A stretch of 53,602 bases of DNA from Candidatus Accumulibacter conexus (lineage in GTDB: Bacteria > Pseudomonadota > Gammaproteobacteria > Burkholderiales > Rhodocyclaceae), in contig JAGFNJ010000036.1 in assembly GCA_017592775.1 (NCBI GenBank), positions 1-53,602 of the forward strand, in the 5' to 3' direction. Both the position numbers and the translations under genes were made by a program. Under the pieces are notes generated by a model. It was not told where the DNA came from and did not search any database. It worked only from the letters and a program-made list of their open reading frames with translations. Each line of letters opens with the position of its first letter. The first letter of the stretch is position 1. Of the stretch, positions 39,901 through 42,596 are shown one piece after another.

Positions 39901-42350
39901 TGCGCGTAATGGAAGCGCTCGCCAACCTGCGCCGCCAGCCAAGTGGTGGCGACGCTGCGGCCTTGCGGATCGCGCCCGATCTGGACGAGGTCGCTGTCGC
40001 CATCGCCGTCGACGTCGGCAGTGTGGAGCGGCTGTCCCGGGTCTGCACTGCCGAGCGGACTCGTGCCGGCGTCGTCGAAACTGGCGCCGTTGCTGCGCCA
40101 GACGGTGGCCTGCAGATTCCCCTGGTCGTCCTGCCAGAGGCGCACGAGATCGTCGCGGCCGTCGCCGGTGGCGTTGACGACGAGGAGCGCAACGTGCTGT
40201 TCCCAGATGCCGATTCCCCGCTGGACAACCGTCCAGGAACCATCGTCGCGGGCCTGCCAGGTCGTCAGCCAAGTGCTCTGGTCGGTCGATTGGGCGCCGG
40301 GCCATGGGTTGCGTCGCACGGTCGCGAAGTCGCTGCGGCGGTCGCCGTTGACGTCGAGCGACAGGCGGGTTGCCGGCAGCAGGTCCAAGCCGTACTCGAC
40401 GGTCTCGCTGTGCTGCGCGAAGCGCCGGCCGTCTCCTTGCCAGAGCGTCAGTGTGCTGGCGTCTTCGCTCGGCCACCAGGCCAGGAGGTCAGCGCGGCCA
40501 TCGCCGGTGATGTCGAGCAGGCGATGGTCGCCACCCGGTGGGTAGGTTCCGAGTTCGCTGCGCGCCGAGTACGACAGGGTGTCGCCGACCGTCAGCCAAG
40601 TGTCGGCGACCTCCCGGCCGTCGGCCGATCGCTGGATCAGCGTCAGATCGCTGCGACCGTCGCCGTCGAGGTCGCCGGTCAGGTAGCGCGTTGCCGCCCG
40701 CCAGGCTCCCAGTTCGATCGCATCACCCTCGGTAAAGGCGCCACTCGTGGCCAGCCACTGGCGGGCGACCGCCTGGCCGTCTGCGCGATGGCTGATCTGC
40801 AGCAGGTCGCGCCGGCCGTCGCCGTCGAAGTCGGCGTCGAACCAGGCGAGATCGCCCTGCCAGCCCTGCTCGCCGGCGAAAGCCCGGCCATTCGACAGCC
40901 ACAGTTCGACCTGCATCTCGCCGCCGGCACCGCGCGTGCTGGCGAGCAGGTCGGCGCGGCCATCGCCGTCGTGATCGTGCAGTCGCCAGTCGGCGTCGCC
41001 ACTCGTGTGGCCAAGGATCGTCTCCGCCAGTGGGCGGTAGTCGCTGCCGTGGGTGGCGGCCACGGCGCGCCAGGCGGTGGCGATCGTCTGGCCGTCACCG
41101 TCCCGCCAGAGCTGGACGATGTCGCCGCGCAGGTCGCCGTCTACGTCGCCGGCGAGGAACCGCTGCGCCGGCCGCGAGGGGCCGAGCGGGCTCGTGCGCG
41201 CCGCCGCGAGGCCGCTGCCGTCGTCCTGCCAGGGTGTCACCTGCAGTTCGCCCTGGTCGTCGTGCGCGATGTGCAGGAGGTCGTCGCGGCCGTCGCCGCT
41301 GCTGCCGGCGAGCAGCGCGACGTGCCGCGCCCACGGCCCGAGGGCGTGGCCGCCGATGCCGCTGCTGCTGCTGCCGCTGCCGCGGATGTTCAGCCAGGTG
41401 CTGGCGTCACTGCTGTCCGCGTCCTGCGACGGATCGCGCTGCAAGACGGCCAGGTCGCCGAGGCGGTCGCCGTCGACGTCGGCCGTCAGCCAGGTGGCGT
41501 CCGTCAGGCCCTGCCAGGCGGTATCCTGGGAGAGCCATCGCTGGAAGGCCCCGCCGTCTCCCCGCCAGATGCTGAACCGGTTGCCGCCGTCGCCGAGTAC
41601 TTCGTGCACGCTGAGGTCGGCAAGGCCATCGCCATCGCTGTCGCCGAGGGTGTAGTGGGCGTCGGCGGGGTAGGCGAGCAACGCGCTCTGGCCAGCCTGC
41701 TGCAAGCCCTGGCCGCTGGTCAACCAGGTGTGGGCGGTGGCGACGCTGCCGGCGGCCTGGCGGATCTCGCCGAGGTCGCTGCGACCGTCGCCGTCGATGT
41801 CGCCGACCAAGTAGCGCGTACCGGCCAGCCAGGGACCGAGGACGACCGCTTCGCCGCCGCTGAAACCACCGCTGCTGGCGAGCCACGGTCGGGCAATGGC
41901 CATGCCGTCGGGGCGCCGGCTGATCTGCAGCAGGTCGCCGCGACCGTCGGCGTTGACATCGGCCTCGAGCAGCAGGTCCGCCGCAGCGGAGCTGGCCGGC
42001 GCCGGGCCACCGCCAGCGCCGGCCGCTGGCGCGGCGATGACGACACGCGCGGCGGCGGGCTGGGTGTCGGTGCTGCCCAGTTGCGCGGTCGTCGCAGCGG
42101 CGGCGGGGAGTGGTTCGGCGGCGACGGGCAGATCGCCCGCCAGCAGCAACCGCGGTTCGAGCGGCTCGCAATGCAGACGGGACTCGGGTGTTGCGGGCGA
42201 GGGGCGCCAGTGCGCGGTGGTCGCCCGGCCGCTGGCGGTCGGCGCGGCCAGGCAACCGCGCCAGGCTTGGCGGATGGCGTCGAGCAGTGGCCTGAGTGGC
42301 GGCCACTGCGGGTGCAGCGCGGATTGGTTCTGCCTTGCAGACCGGCGCAT
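12036..42350 (-). CDS. Giant LEPR-XLL surface protein with lysozyme-like and metallopeptidase modules (10,104 residues)
   Basis: This is one uninterrupted frame for a protein near one megadalton, probably secreted or surface-held and adhesive. The start is ATG at 42350, with GAGGGGG upstream. Approximate order by residue: LEPRLLLAGD (60-75, LEPR-XLL motif of giant exported proteins); 21 FG-GAP/VCBS motifs (120-1240); 15 CARDB units (1290-3270); a PPC-like segment (3280-3375) and TIG-like segment (3380-3475); an unassigned region; a propeller (4265-4540); Ig/cadherin-like repeats (4790-5750); an RHS-like stretch (6130-6240); a type I dockerin-like pair (6350-6402); a second propeller (7200-7560); a peptidoglycan-binding-like segment (7850-7900); GH19 (8205-8450); a metzincin with HEQGHALGLEH (H8804, E8805, H8808, H8814); cadherin-like repeats (9080-9750); a low-complexity tail. 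No RTX array, PEP-CTERM or LPXTG anchor is seen, so the export route is open. The long open frames on the opposite strand are composition shadows. Confidence 0.88.
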   Translation of the reverse strand: MRRSARQNQSALHPQWPPLRPLLDAIRQAWRGCLAAPTASGRATTAHWRPSPATPESRLHCEPLEPRLLLAGDLPVAAEPLPAAAATTAQLGSTDTQPAAARVVIAAPAAGAGGGPAPASSAAADLLLEADVNADGRGDLLQISRRPDGMAIARPWLASSGGFSGGEAVVLGPWLAGTRYLVGDIDGDGRSDLGEIRQAAGSVATAHTWLTSGQGLQQAGQSALLAYPADAHYTLGDSDGDGLADLSVHEVLGDGGNRFSIWRGDGGAFQRWLSQDTAWQGLTDATWLTADVDGDRLGDLAVLQRDPSQDADSSDASTWLNIRGSGSSSSGIGGHALGPWARHVALLAGSSGDGRDDLLHIAHDDQGELQVTPWQDDGSGLAAARTSPLGPSRPAQRFLAGDVDGDLRGDIVQLWRDGDGQTIATAWRAVAATHGSDYRPLAETILGHTSGDADWRLHDHDGDGRADLLASTRGAGGEMQVELWLSNGRAFAGEQGWQGDLAWFDADFDGDGRRDLLQISHRADGQAVARQWLATSGAFTEGDAIELGAWRAATRYLTGDLDGDGRSDLTLIQRSADGREVADTWLTVGDTLSYSARSELGTYPPGGDHRLLDITGDGRADLLAWWPSEDASTLTLWQGDGRRFAQHSETVEYGLDLLPATRLSLDVNGDRRSDFATVRRNPWPGAQSTDQSTWLTTWQARDDGSWTVVQRGIGIWEQHVALLVVNATGDGRDDLVRLWQDDQGNLQATVWRSNGASFDDAGTSPLGSADPGQPLHTADVDGDGDSDLVQIGRDPQGRSVATTWLAAQVGERFHYAQQTAVVLGVTGDAIDWSLHDHDGDGRADLVGTWREADGQAQVGVWLADGARFVGRNGWLADVAWFAADFNGDGDDDLLEVGHRGDGMAVGRQWFATGGGLAAGGTIELGTWRADTRHLVGDLDADGWSDLCVIGREPDGTVAASFWLSQGDHLQWSGRSVLGRPPAGSDYSLGDADGDGRADLLVHWLPGNGQTRFTLWSSDGSGLQRGASQDGEWEDLAGSLRLSLEVSGDGRSDLAMLQLLPWADAQTSDDSAWLSTWIARDDGSWDVAQQGLGVWAQQVALLAGDADSDGRQDLLRIWRDDQGELQLSLWLSRGGDFTAGETIPLGSPRPAQQFLAADVDHDGRDDLLQIWRDAGNQAVATTWHWDGAGDYWTTESILGPWTEDAHHLPLRRASGPSDLLRSTVDAGGVATVEVWTYGNGFALGSRASQPATAGNPPPLHFVQPALQAGTTPAATHFQQALADDDGGASQLLPDLVLGDLAITPDANWAAASPVTVSWTTSNQGQAAASGTWRESLEVRNETTGETILRQEIVAGPGPGRSSLDVGESVRRSISLPWPAGSIGIGNISFRIVANPQRTVAEGNPQGTADDNNEVVHRLANGPDLIIANLRAQPDPAAAGEELTVFWNDRNAGGVATASTWTDRLQVSNLDTGELLADLVLAGDPPPAGQQPLAAGASRQRSHTLRLPDGLRGSGRIEVRVGIDEDRNGQGLLFEANGSTDAETNNRAQIVIDSRIIEHVDLLPLSLRVPATAWSGDAIVVEWQVLNQGNTATDHGQWSDRLLLSLDQLPSADDIVLAAAVPHSGILAAGEGYGGSGTLLLPRDLGGEYFVLLQVDAGGNVDEKAARDRRRFENNLLVSADRLRIDLKPTADLVPGDLVAPATLRPGDAATLRYTLRNTGLAASPAGWWDRIYVDRGAAGGMLEVAAVHHEPGLAAQQGITHDLAITLPGWLADGDYRWLVRSDADDAVHERNGEDNNETGAPLRVQRPDLRIASLLAPPLARSGDRVRVEWRVENRGAVATGDWLDSVHLVQGTSSRLLATLPHQQGLAPGASYSASAEFVLPLELNGDHQVVVTTDSERRVDDRDRQDNQQAQATRVDQLPWADLAITSVSAPQQVIGDPVRFTVDWTITNQGTGPGVGSAWSEQVVLSTDDLIGNSDDRVIGEHRQQGLLAAGETATRSLDIVMPAGTSGRHRLFVVADARSEVFENFSEGNNAGRVPQAIDLMPRPYADLQVVAVASHGTAASGQPLRVEWEVANRGIGPTDSGDWRDEIWLSRNADGSDRVASLGWAQHIGQLAAGESYRRNVELTLPDGITGDHFLNVRTGGPFEFIFGDNNRGSSPAIPVTLSRSADLVVDSISLPQSAVEGEWIDVSWTVFNQGLAAATAGWRDSLRLLPASGGAPIELGSFNHDGGLGAGQSYTRSEQLRLPARSEGLHRLQVVSNAAPGAQGRRLYEHGSAASNNAAQSSGLLDISLRQRPDLRLTRVEVAGHVPAGGTTAIRYTTGNFGSAATSGRWTDKVYLSLDATLGSDDALVGEIVSPGALAAGEFHAGTTASIHVPLRLRGDAFLIVVADGNGEVDEHPNEANNVLAVPFTIDPLPFADLVTTEVVAPSQGVHGASIEVRYRVANLGSARTRGEADATESWTDSVWLARDQRRPGAFKGDILLGTLEHVGKLDPGEDYRRSVQVVLPDGLSSGQYYISVWSDTHDLILEDTLASQINPDDPQQIDGNNHRARPISILGAAPPDLVLGDVVAPDTATAGGSYRYSYSVANRGERFSGDWVDSVYLADNPDWNLARAVWHLGDHSASRTLADGEAYTVSQSLLLAPSVTGRFLIVRTDSGNRIAEANELNNSRARTSQVSGQPADLRVTEVRTEPVAFSGEETRISWTVGNFGADVWAGTRSWVDAVYLSRDPVFDADRALLLGSFVRANGGGLGSGGSYGNSATVRLPAGSDGRHYVYVITDANTDGAPGNPQRVRSELNNGGDNGGARDQYYPLSVHEGTANDNNRGSGELMVAYREADLQVDGISLSTTSVAAGSPLTVSWQVSNRGSRETRTSSWFDGLYLSRDTSLDEGDFALLADSSPGGPAAQRISLSADGRAKFLRPGESYGASATFELPDSLSGDFHLIVRADTAINSDGRQRSTIREGLPGLVIVGDGAGLVREFRNEGNNQASPPLSITPGVPPNLQVAEVGAPARVLAGQTLLVDWRVANRGGDTPGSQATWNDLVYLSRDRFLDLNQDHYLGYRVHDHGLAAGDHYDARQTFTVPAHLAGAYYLFVVSDPARVWGSGNSGKLRESGNEDDNAGAAPQPVLVETPPAADLKPGSVLLPARAEVGEAIRIEFSVFNDSINPARGHWTDALYLSADSDWDAGDLLIGKLAHSGDLAGGATYTAALTASLPPVRDGNWRVIVRADLYNEVFEGSRSDTASGLALPPGEANNHGASGTTLQVSVPELQLGRPLATTLVADRPALYRIAVAPGESLRVSLDAASDAGDNELYLRFADAPSGYHFDAASGNPVAADQQAVVSTTRAGDYYVLAQARQPGASQTVSLRADLLPLSVTGISPDHGGIGNDAQPWITIDISGSRFHPEALVRLSRPGVFEAEPDRWQVLDSSHIRAIFDSRRLPPGLYDLTVINPDGQRVTEAQCYLVEPAVETEVTIAVGGPRSLDPGDGATYSVSLQSLGNLDTPYVRFAVGVPEMGYSPDLLSGLPLPYLVFTSSLAGQPDGPTADAAGNTLSFGPTPTRGLGRSDVPWVRLDGVNNSDGHNLAAGYAFDLAGGGFAGAAVRLQTYPGLSEWLARDFEGLRARLYMLHPEWQALGLLDGGVADLDRIAADLGRRFLSRVDGEHLTALEALAMPFRFDLVASATALGRDEFIAEQRAHAQRLRAAILADADAPASLSVIAADPDQWQAGWLAALEAAGILRPVDEAAAIRTQPQVLSLNATLAAGILLSRGGDGYRTQADLAAFFAKVQEWYGDTARHLGDASARQAPISYFETRQNRDGSVDVPVPQLADRDRFDLDAAHETHFLDFSVFVGGQSELEYLRHIGVLDEEFRPVAAQALDFARYLPTSVDQAASESALLRVEGPQAQRGNDGRLHVGAGLALPYRLAFTNPVVSPAGELRIISQIDPNLDPASFRLGDLRIGDLAVHLPDDRATFQGDFDFSGSTGFILRISAGIDAGSRVATWLLQAIDPATGEVVRDRNRGLLPAADATAAAGVTQEGFVAYTVRAADSAASGSDLRTAARLLVDTLPPIDSQTHAIRLDTEAPRTQLTVTPAGGAHAAGTASFDLRWQSSDELSGVRSVSLYVAEDGGGFRLWQRQLPAGTEQAVFVGETGRHYEFIAVATDHAGNSEAQVLAHATLPDDGARQDIVAALGANATVASTPATPAAAQDRSYPANDLFAAAARQLPGQVAGNPRSDLDGVLAPFALRRFAHVDGVSAAEIGAQALVEMPDGGILASAGTLRNEIHRYDAVGLQTESAPGAPPFILDAPVIDMQVDALGQLWAMTGDELLQLDPASGRVLQRLRAPGDQPLTHALAIDPGTGEIYVSSGTGILVYNPAASDSSRAWQSFSRQRVGDLAFAPDGRLWAIKRAGNQFASAAANASSDIISFPMSGSDAGRAELEFRLGGIIDSIAFATPDSHLAGLLFASSQPGQQPAGGGASAARQGSVWMIELASRRSLELASGGSRGESIVATRDGRILVAQTRSIDEIALQRAPTVSAVTVPDGALVPLPLNRIGVVFDQEMQLGEAGDTASVLHRDNYRLLALQSGAAGETGQHPASVSWEAATRTAWLDVSGLAAGDYRLQIARRIESHAHTPLAHDFESRFTALADLSHQLRLDFSNTRANRATGELSYDLSLTNIGSDEIAGPLALLLDPGRHFGATVAGAVAGGGEQADLWLIDLGDALNDLGGKLAAGATIAGQTVSIVPASRFAAYAGIASIVRANLGHGVYAAPRENQPPLLRLAAAPDSDELPPARVGEYWSAAIEALDSDGTRLHWQLLEAPTGVSLQAAAATSSPPAGASSVATLVWTPTAAADADSTILIRVEDSRGGSAVRRFQLPVSGGNHAPLLAVADDIVIREGEALTLPLRAADADGDHLTLLPGALPPGAHFDSGSGLLHWTPGHDQAGVWRDIRIRASDGKRIVSHSFSITVEQAHAAPQFAPQPAHFLREGDPWALQLTGSVPGFTAGAAQPDGSTLQLEYGAAWLPGGATLNPETGYLAWTPGYNQHGHYRIPLTLTATWTTADGSSEQRRAGAELILDVANANAAPILPQAESLHIREGQTLRFSVLAFDADNPDFQPALRQQPGAAAIGAAGVAPTVGYRVGGLPVGAHFDAETLEVIWTPDYDQAGSYAIEVTASDDGDGTGIALSSVLTLPIVVANANRAPVIDDIAAATVDRGSSIDIAVTAHDVDSRRSGSPISLGFAGLPPFARFIANAASAAGEASGWLRVAPGEGDRGDYLITVTASDDGDGDSQQILASSRSFVVSARSATEAPVIDSPRQVVAIVGQPFSLALRARDLDQDPLNWAANGLPAAASLVPGLRYGEASLNWTPAAGDQGSHDIELIVSDSGLPPQGGGYPLPQQPQPNVSRQALRIVVRDDNNAPQLTAVRVDATAVADTGGLLRVTATEDVPLAIEIHATDADADLLHWQFDSLPRGTSVTPDGHRVTLAWTPDLLAAQEGNSGSAGLWRLSLRGSDGMAHFARDIELQVGNRNQPPRIAPIPLQLVSEGETLAFSVHATDADGDAVRLALLHEPTTPAGVRFDPTSGHFSWQPGHEVVDNATADDRSFVFTFRASDGQATSSQSVRVLVLDSNRRPQVVARNHAVVVGDTLRIPFVADSAGHPASAGIAVADPDGVVQTQALAPTFANLPAGATYDSQSRELRWTPGPGQIGDHLLTVAVADGRPGQNARGENSFVVRVLATAAANAPDITISTTPELSARPGQLVIASARAEAWSGIADLAVEARADETEPWRRVAVDAAGRFRFTPEKPGLMELRVTATDRDGFSAQRIHALPVLDPTDSAAPRLAWSGALSGMAGSTAPLRIAAPLAIAADLSEAQLMGWQLLLAPVGTDDWSTLAEQVSRATAIDETLPLATLDPGLLANGVWHLRLLARDLAGRSSRIEAAVIIDSSLKSPPAAIASDALYQLGGHALALTRVLPAQLLPAHPTGDRRAAAAGDFGNWELPILTPRLLSDQPATLQSGAIAGWRDGARVWVSVPLDLADAAAGELALRFRLAAVGERLAGDAAAPLVWQPAFSSDRGWQLQARAADEGGRPDNLIRLGDTLYDQVSGLPWVPQRYTLVSPGGDRYQLDSRGRLQQLEFADGAQWLVSDAGIAAVAADGSPAERLDLLRDSHGRISRISGTVAGEAEPAGTAYLYDPAGNLRVVREIGSGGSGTAYTHDATGALLTTAPAANLGTPATWNGLTNDWQGDIGAGATLAFTIRDSEIASVTHAPGGSGSLLIAVDSTTADAGATIDFVGGQVLGSHEYGGTRTTLLQISHGGPKLLRLSGSGTASVSLRVAGDLDLDGRVDAADAIAWEAAQRGGQGAGDVDGDGSSNAVDRQIVFANTGFSANQAPAFLGQPPLRTHTDLSTMIPLQGIARDAEGDAVFWHVLQATHGSAHLGADGQALFFTPQAGFAGRAIVSLQADDGYNAGQPVDLVIDVSAARLQQIHLAALGHLLTGQTREIKATLDFADELGVALQDPSYLAIQAVDLADMGDGGNSRIVVDDTRDRLRATTVGPALLVVSRLDSSGQAVQAVAALNAVAASALTEAGPEDGDAGDVLPSVEPEVYPGTLSLVPGATRQLRVHRLDPATGEQVDIHGASQISFPGSPEVVEIGRDPWTQQALRDPGTGEVLIDPATGAVVLDPSTGDIVVSVTPAIAEVRNGTRYFSSDGTIASVSPDGLISAHRPGRVTLSVVHLANEVDESGQITTSAIGQADIALLVEMPLAIDDDPATPTPAAGVIAAARGGVVQAATGELLLIGAGALGSDTPVSIRRIELARLQAETGLAAPEPGLLQTLAAFHLELGEQPTATPVQLSVPLQDTTGVREGDEVLFLRRGLAPGSNGQLQTVWWIMDNGFIASNPSAGLVARTASPPYSGISGSGDVICVRTTFDRQTGALTLTGFGADATALRANDLVLSLAADLGNGSLGSVAAAGDLIGALAAATDVYAIRRTHGGVYQTVPVQKDLASGMLALPSDGGSGSLPTHAGNDSAPRVLRAAMLASGKLELTLDRLQPPAASTQAPAVALRIWMTPEVPDIDSTGRATAGPWRDDQGLQRDRLLVWQRLVDLHPVAGDAPMVTLELDLPPGIASGLHVISIQRMLQTLDPNDPGKARWVADGEAASLTLPAPTGFNLVAGEDTMRVFRGEVQIGEIAYTDAGRALATATGGKTDPIAFSLDNRLAFVARAGAQIHILDTATMTLADTLNIGTANISSLAVSGQWLYIAEGGSHDPAGGHRLLRANIDPADSRFLALQQIHLPPSVSGVNAPYGYVDLAINHGLHSYLAVTASRQGLGIGSTRGTADGGEIFIVDLDAARESAGRLDATGSGAFAQVSVPDGQGKAPQFIAAAGISDNTLRFLLSDAQDENAGLATVTVSLSGDGRLQGSPAFRRLPLLGSSAGHDRTEGEYQLNIQRAQSPVLVETGDGREYALVADYFFDFLDPLHSNGEDAGGARQLGGKVGIIRDPFGPRPEYLGATSPLAGANISRLAVGDSGSTLWADLRYWPTLDSSPPPAGLLKWDLGPLIAEAERNALAAQASARALPIDREVVSGTVQQVVTPLRYELGDGSRLTSGWVFGMAASPLRRPDSISFTDPVDGGHFLKTIEADTDLKVPSFNYGDIARVDLFKLIRSQYASTLAHLPDADLNINWSNIEVSGAATLLRDDKGHLLTAEREDGMQSVEAAGRRSYQGLQTVSSDAGKMVLGSSGIVFLAPVLDVERLRRGEALKPGEITIHLAGFNRSRPDDRLSLKLLVVDYVRAADTIFFGDRPLNNPGYHEFALDGSVGGDAQSDNRLLDVARVEQRLKYLGYGLSAIPKSGEIRVNGILEQTELITLRQFEQIVRNSEDYQDSTSQAVKDRKGRTTTVVKPLPPIALSAASATWLSAYNAPHWMQYRFGNGSPLTGWVDRTDAKKPTETMGTSWVHDLMVASQGANKTSDGKARQALWFAGTNRLGNRLHLGINTAYISLQNQKGIYGDEWLLGLSSPDSVDLRAVTASNDSAATPQQKLKYVLEELARLRQQPGNGTWDPQRAQRLAELLQHVNRLQPNGKSPNNQVDALKDFLAVYTATQNDTVAGNGSFDEQLATIKSGGSDDAKRAIQRALFGDGTQGGGLINPVELLLGGKGPASGGIGGQLDSETLAGTQGVKPAQVANWVDSINEAVRTFDINTANRLAAFLANVRAESRGLQDQDMTEDVGWNQNSLRKVGRFANLNLSNPAQLALYNAYVAGTAGVGSSRGERQTNYAYADRFGNRDEASGDGYRYRGRGILQLTFQEKYDRVTNGGRRAGGQGGQRIPGLNAIYGTSYDFVANPEQIAERTHASRASAWYWRYESARGDLNKFADSGNFEMTVRGVHGNTPDDHMRTRRTYWADARSVISDQNAYANISQTLGPLGISTKRAADHNNKFGITLGARSPVPTAVARNLSASAADALPMSAESESEVAWGRNVSLESKGLHMLLLDVFPAESTQSAATTMAQAGFPLSATHVSGVVLQCAPVYKSVRTDLIESPYESRQAALFPIDSAVEFFRLRREIDLYDSPELQLEAMAVEHVQVVSEPKHGRLIEERADLFIYVPNEGFIGKDQVVFIVELAGRRIKVVQELKVTNESIRLTNSKEDWQRAWRKHCPRDIRLIPPDGRSSMPTGGQFATVGTQQASDQGQSDWSARARSFISVTNLPDFALGQTTGTVPTAEITLDTDAAGHGWFVDNTPWGNEEFLPTSNPGEWVARPGSAADGRIDLLTVLLHEQGHALGLEHSADPHHFMAATLTPGMRRTLSAADQLALLHLAGHLPPPDSSGDAYSAFSWGAPLPFTRVTSLAHEANPSRAAGIEPAAKRPQLHIAANPRLENPAFTDGRGWSTAGDVRFSDGAATLLESADDQARLNQVFVLGDDDHFLSFTLADVGIGDQLRGPDDAFELALIDANTGLAVLRAGGLTRSDAALNRQADGSEARAREVSVVRNADGSVRYLVDLRGIAAGTAINLAFDLVGFGRTAGDGPEARNSRVTIRDLHLGAAPQVPRAQDDAATTAEDVPLRIDVLANDSGVAGVGAVELVAAPANGTVVANADGSLLYQPAPDWHGDDRFSYRLRGASGMAAQAEVRLTVTPVNDPPRLAALAFSLPEDGTIVLDLPAMAVDADGDPLTLTAGAPRHGSLVAMDDGRHAYRPAADYHGDDAFAIRVSDGATAVDGRVGLTITAVNDAPLARDHVAELDEGGQLTLDLPALGFDADGDPLTLAFTSQPAHGTLRRDAQGRLVYTPAADWGGHERFTYTLGDGTAESQPATVLLAVTPLGDAPALLLGGVPGGQRELFRTSWESIANPDTAATLLHEATLEGWRSAGQADDGAQPGNGFRIWSTGDHAGGLPGSDPALRAGAGNGSNWLELGGGNGDDRHAAAIERAIETIAGARYTLALDLAGRPGHSADQSRITLSVDGREIGTAAASSPAGSLAWQSQRFDFVGSGGRQMIRLAHTARGGTGASGVAMIDDVVLDEAAPGASGRADTAIRLPALRATLTDRDGSETLRLTIAGIPAGATLGDGERQFSATVSDRVADVSDWDLARLSLRPPRDFVGTLQLDLVATAHEQSNRSEATSRARIAVQVQPANAAPTARDARFAVAPGARVRIDLRALVADGDGDALALAVTDPAHGELIDEGDGSWTYLAGTRFAGSDRFRYTVADGSSAASATISLTLAPTPAVPQPPAAAGDGFDGQPEVDAAARQPGPLLQEGPAPVSPAATAPSMPAGEALRQLPVATTGAATMRPRADSAAVPAAPADEESPPRRASATAGEAQPRWWLPAGSHAASCFIHSADDSPCRTGGTSRNTAVVAGESAGNLKSDSPQASSAVPSPVGVDAPAGRHDDRFDDRQRRVVAADQPLAGAGGMKTASNGKNGPTMPPQVSRRRPSGGERDADACQRAASRAAATVPATALEPLSRGAPPRGTFSFTPLLADCGDDAPGPILSASPRAAAAVPNAEAPQAPRLPPPAPVTAGTAAAAAAPRIDWSASHLRFAAPHRAPPAWLPAFLGTRPSASTLPDVAALTIRIDA
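13100..15120 (-). repeat. Tandem cadherin-like (Big_9/VCBS-type) repeats of the giant protein
   Basis: Repeats of about 90 residues carry the pattern AEDxPLxIDVLAND / GTVVANADGSLxYxP / DWHGDDRFSYRLRD / VTPVNDPP. At least four can be read between residues 9080 and 9750, interrupted by a longer jelly-roll-like segment (about 14250-13450, residues near 9370-9630). These are Ca-binding structural repeats common in large adhesins. Confidence 0.75.
15800..16155 (-). other. Matrixin-type (metzincin) metallopeptidase domain within the giant protein
   Basis: Residues about 8730-8850 contain HEQGHALGLEH (nucleotides 15909-15941), the HExxHxxGxxH zinc site of metzincins with the catalytic Glu present. 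It is followed by SADPHHFMAATLTPGMRR, which has the Met-turn methionine about nine residues after the last His. The segment before it (LDTDAAGHGWFVDNTPW) resembles the strand region that leads into the helix of matrixins. All zinc ligands are present, so it may be an active protease; substrate unknown. Confidence 0.8.
16990..17740 (-). other. GH19 (chitinase/endolysin-type) domain within the giant protein
   Basis: Residues about 8205-8450 contain FLANVRAESRG, with the Glu of the family catalytic motif, and GNRDEASGDGYRYRGRG followed by ILQLT, the substrate-cleft signature of GH19 endolysins and chitinases. The ending AWYWRYESARGDLNKFAD is also typical. In phage and bacterial endolysins this domain cuts peptidoglycan. 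It lies in a patch of lower G+C than the rest of the gene. Confidence 0.8.
32540..38490 (-). repeat. Fifteen CARDB repeats of the giant protein
   Basis: Fifteen units of about 120-150 residues each follow the CARDB pattern: DLxxxxxxxP, then W.V.N.G, then WxDxxYLS, then LPxxxxGxYxxxVxxDxxxxVxExxExNN. Examples begin at PDLVLGDLAI (near 38480), PDLIIANLRA (near 38085) and ADLKPGSVLL (near 32930). CARDB modules are Ig-like, common in cell-surface adhesion proteins. The units are diverged rather than near-identical, indicating old duplications. Confidence 0.85.
38640..41985 (-). repeat. Three tandem seven-bladed FG-GAP propellers of the giant protein
   Basis: Twenty-one DxDGDGxxDL-type Ca-binding motifs fall into three super-repeats. 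Equivalent first motifs (ADVNADGRGD, ADFDGDGRRD, ADFNGDGDDD) are at 41934-41963, 40806-40835 and 39675-39704, a period of 376-377 residues. Each super-repeat has seven motifs in the same order; for example motif 5 begins HVALL/QVALL and motif 7 is LHDHDGDGRADL in the first two. The 21st motif is degenerate (LRRASGPSDLL) and has probably lost its calcium site. Confidence 0.8.
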
Positions 42351-42596
42351 GGCGATTTCCCCCTCATCGCAACGCTCACTGCCAGCGGGTCACAGCCGCC
42401 GCGCCTGCCGCCCCGGAATACGGACCCGGGTGGTGCCCTGCGCCGTCGCTGCCGGCAGCGGACCCATGGCGAAACGCGCCGCTGCGAACCGCGCAGGCAG
42501 GCTGTTTCCTGCTATGCTGTCGGCGGCCATTCTCGACAAGATATTACGGCTTGTCAAGAAGTTCTTGCGTATCCGTTCTCTTTTGATTGCTCGACG
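42351..42596. other. Divergent control region between the giant gene and the HTH gene
   Basis: This 246-base gap separates the divergent starts. Its right third (42510-42596) is clearly AT-richer and carries the inverted repeats listed separately. No convincing -35/-10 pair for the giant gene was found. Confidence 0.5.
42535..42567. promoter_or_regulatory. Candidate operator with two overlapping inverted repeats
   Basis: GACAAG (42535-42540) and CTTGTC (42550-42555) form a perfect 6+6 inverted repeat with a 9-base spacer. The second arm overlaps CAAGAA-G-TTCTTG (42555-42567), a perfect 6+1+6 palindrome. It lies 30-60 bases before the start of the HTH gene, where a repressor of its own gene or of the divergent giant gene would bind. 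Confidence 0.45.
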
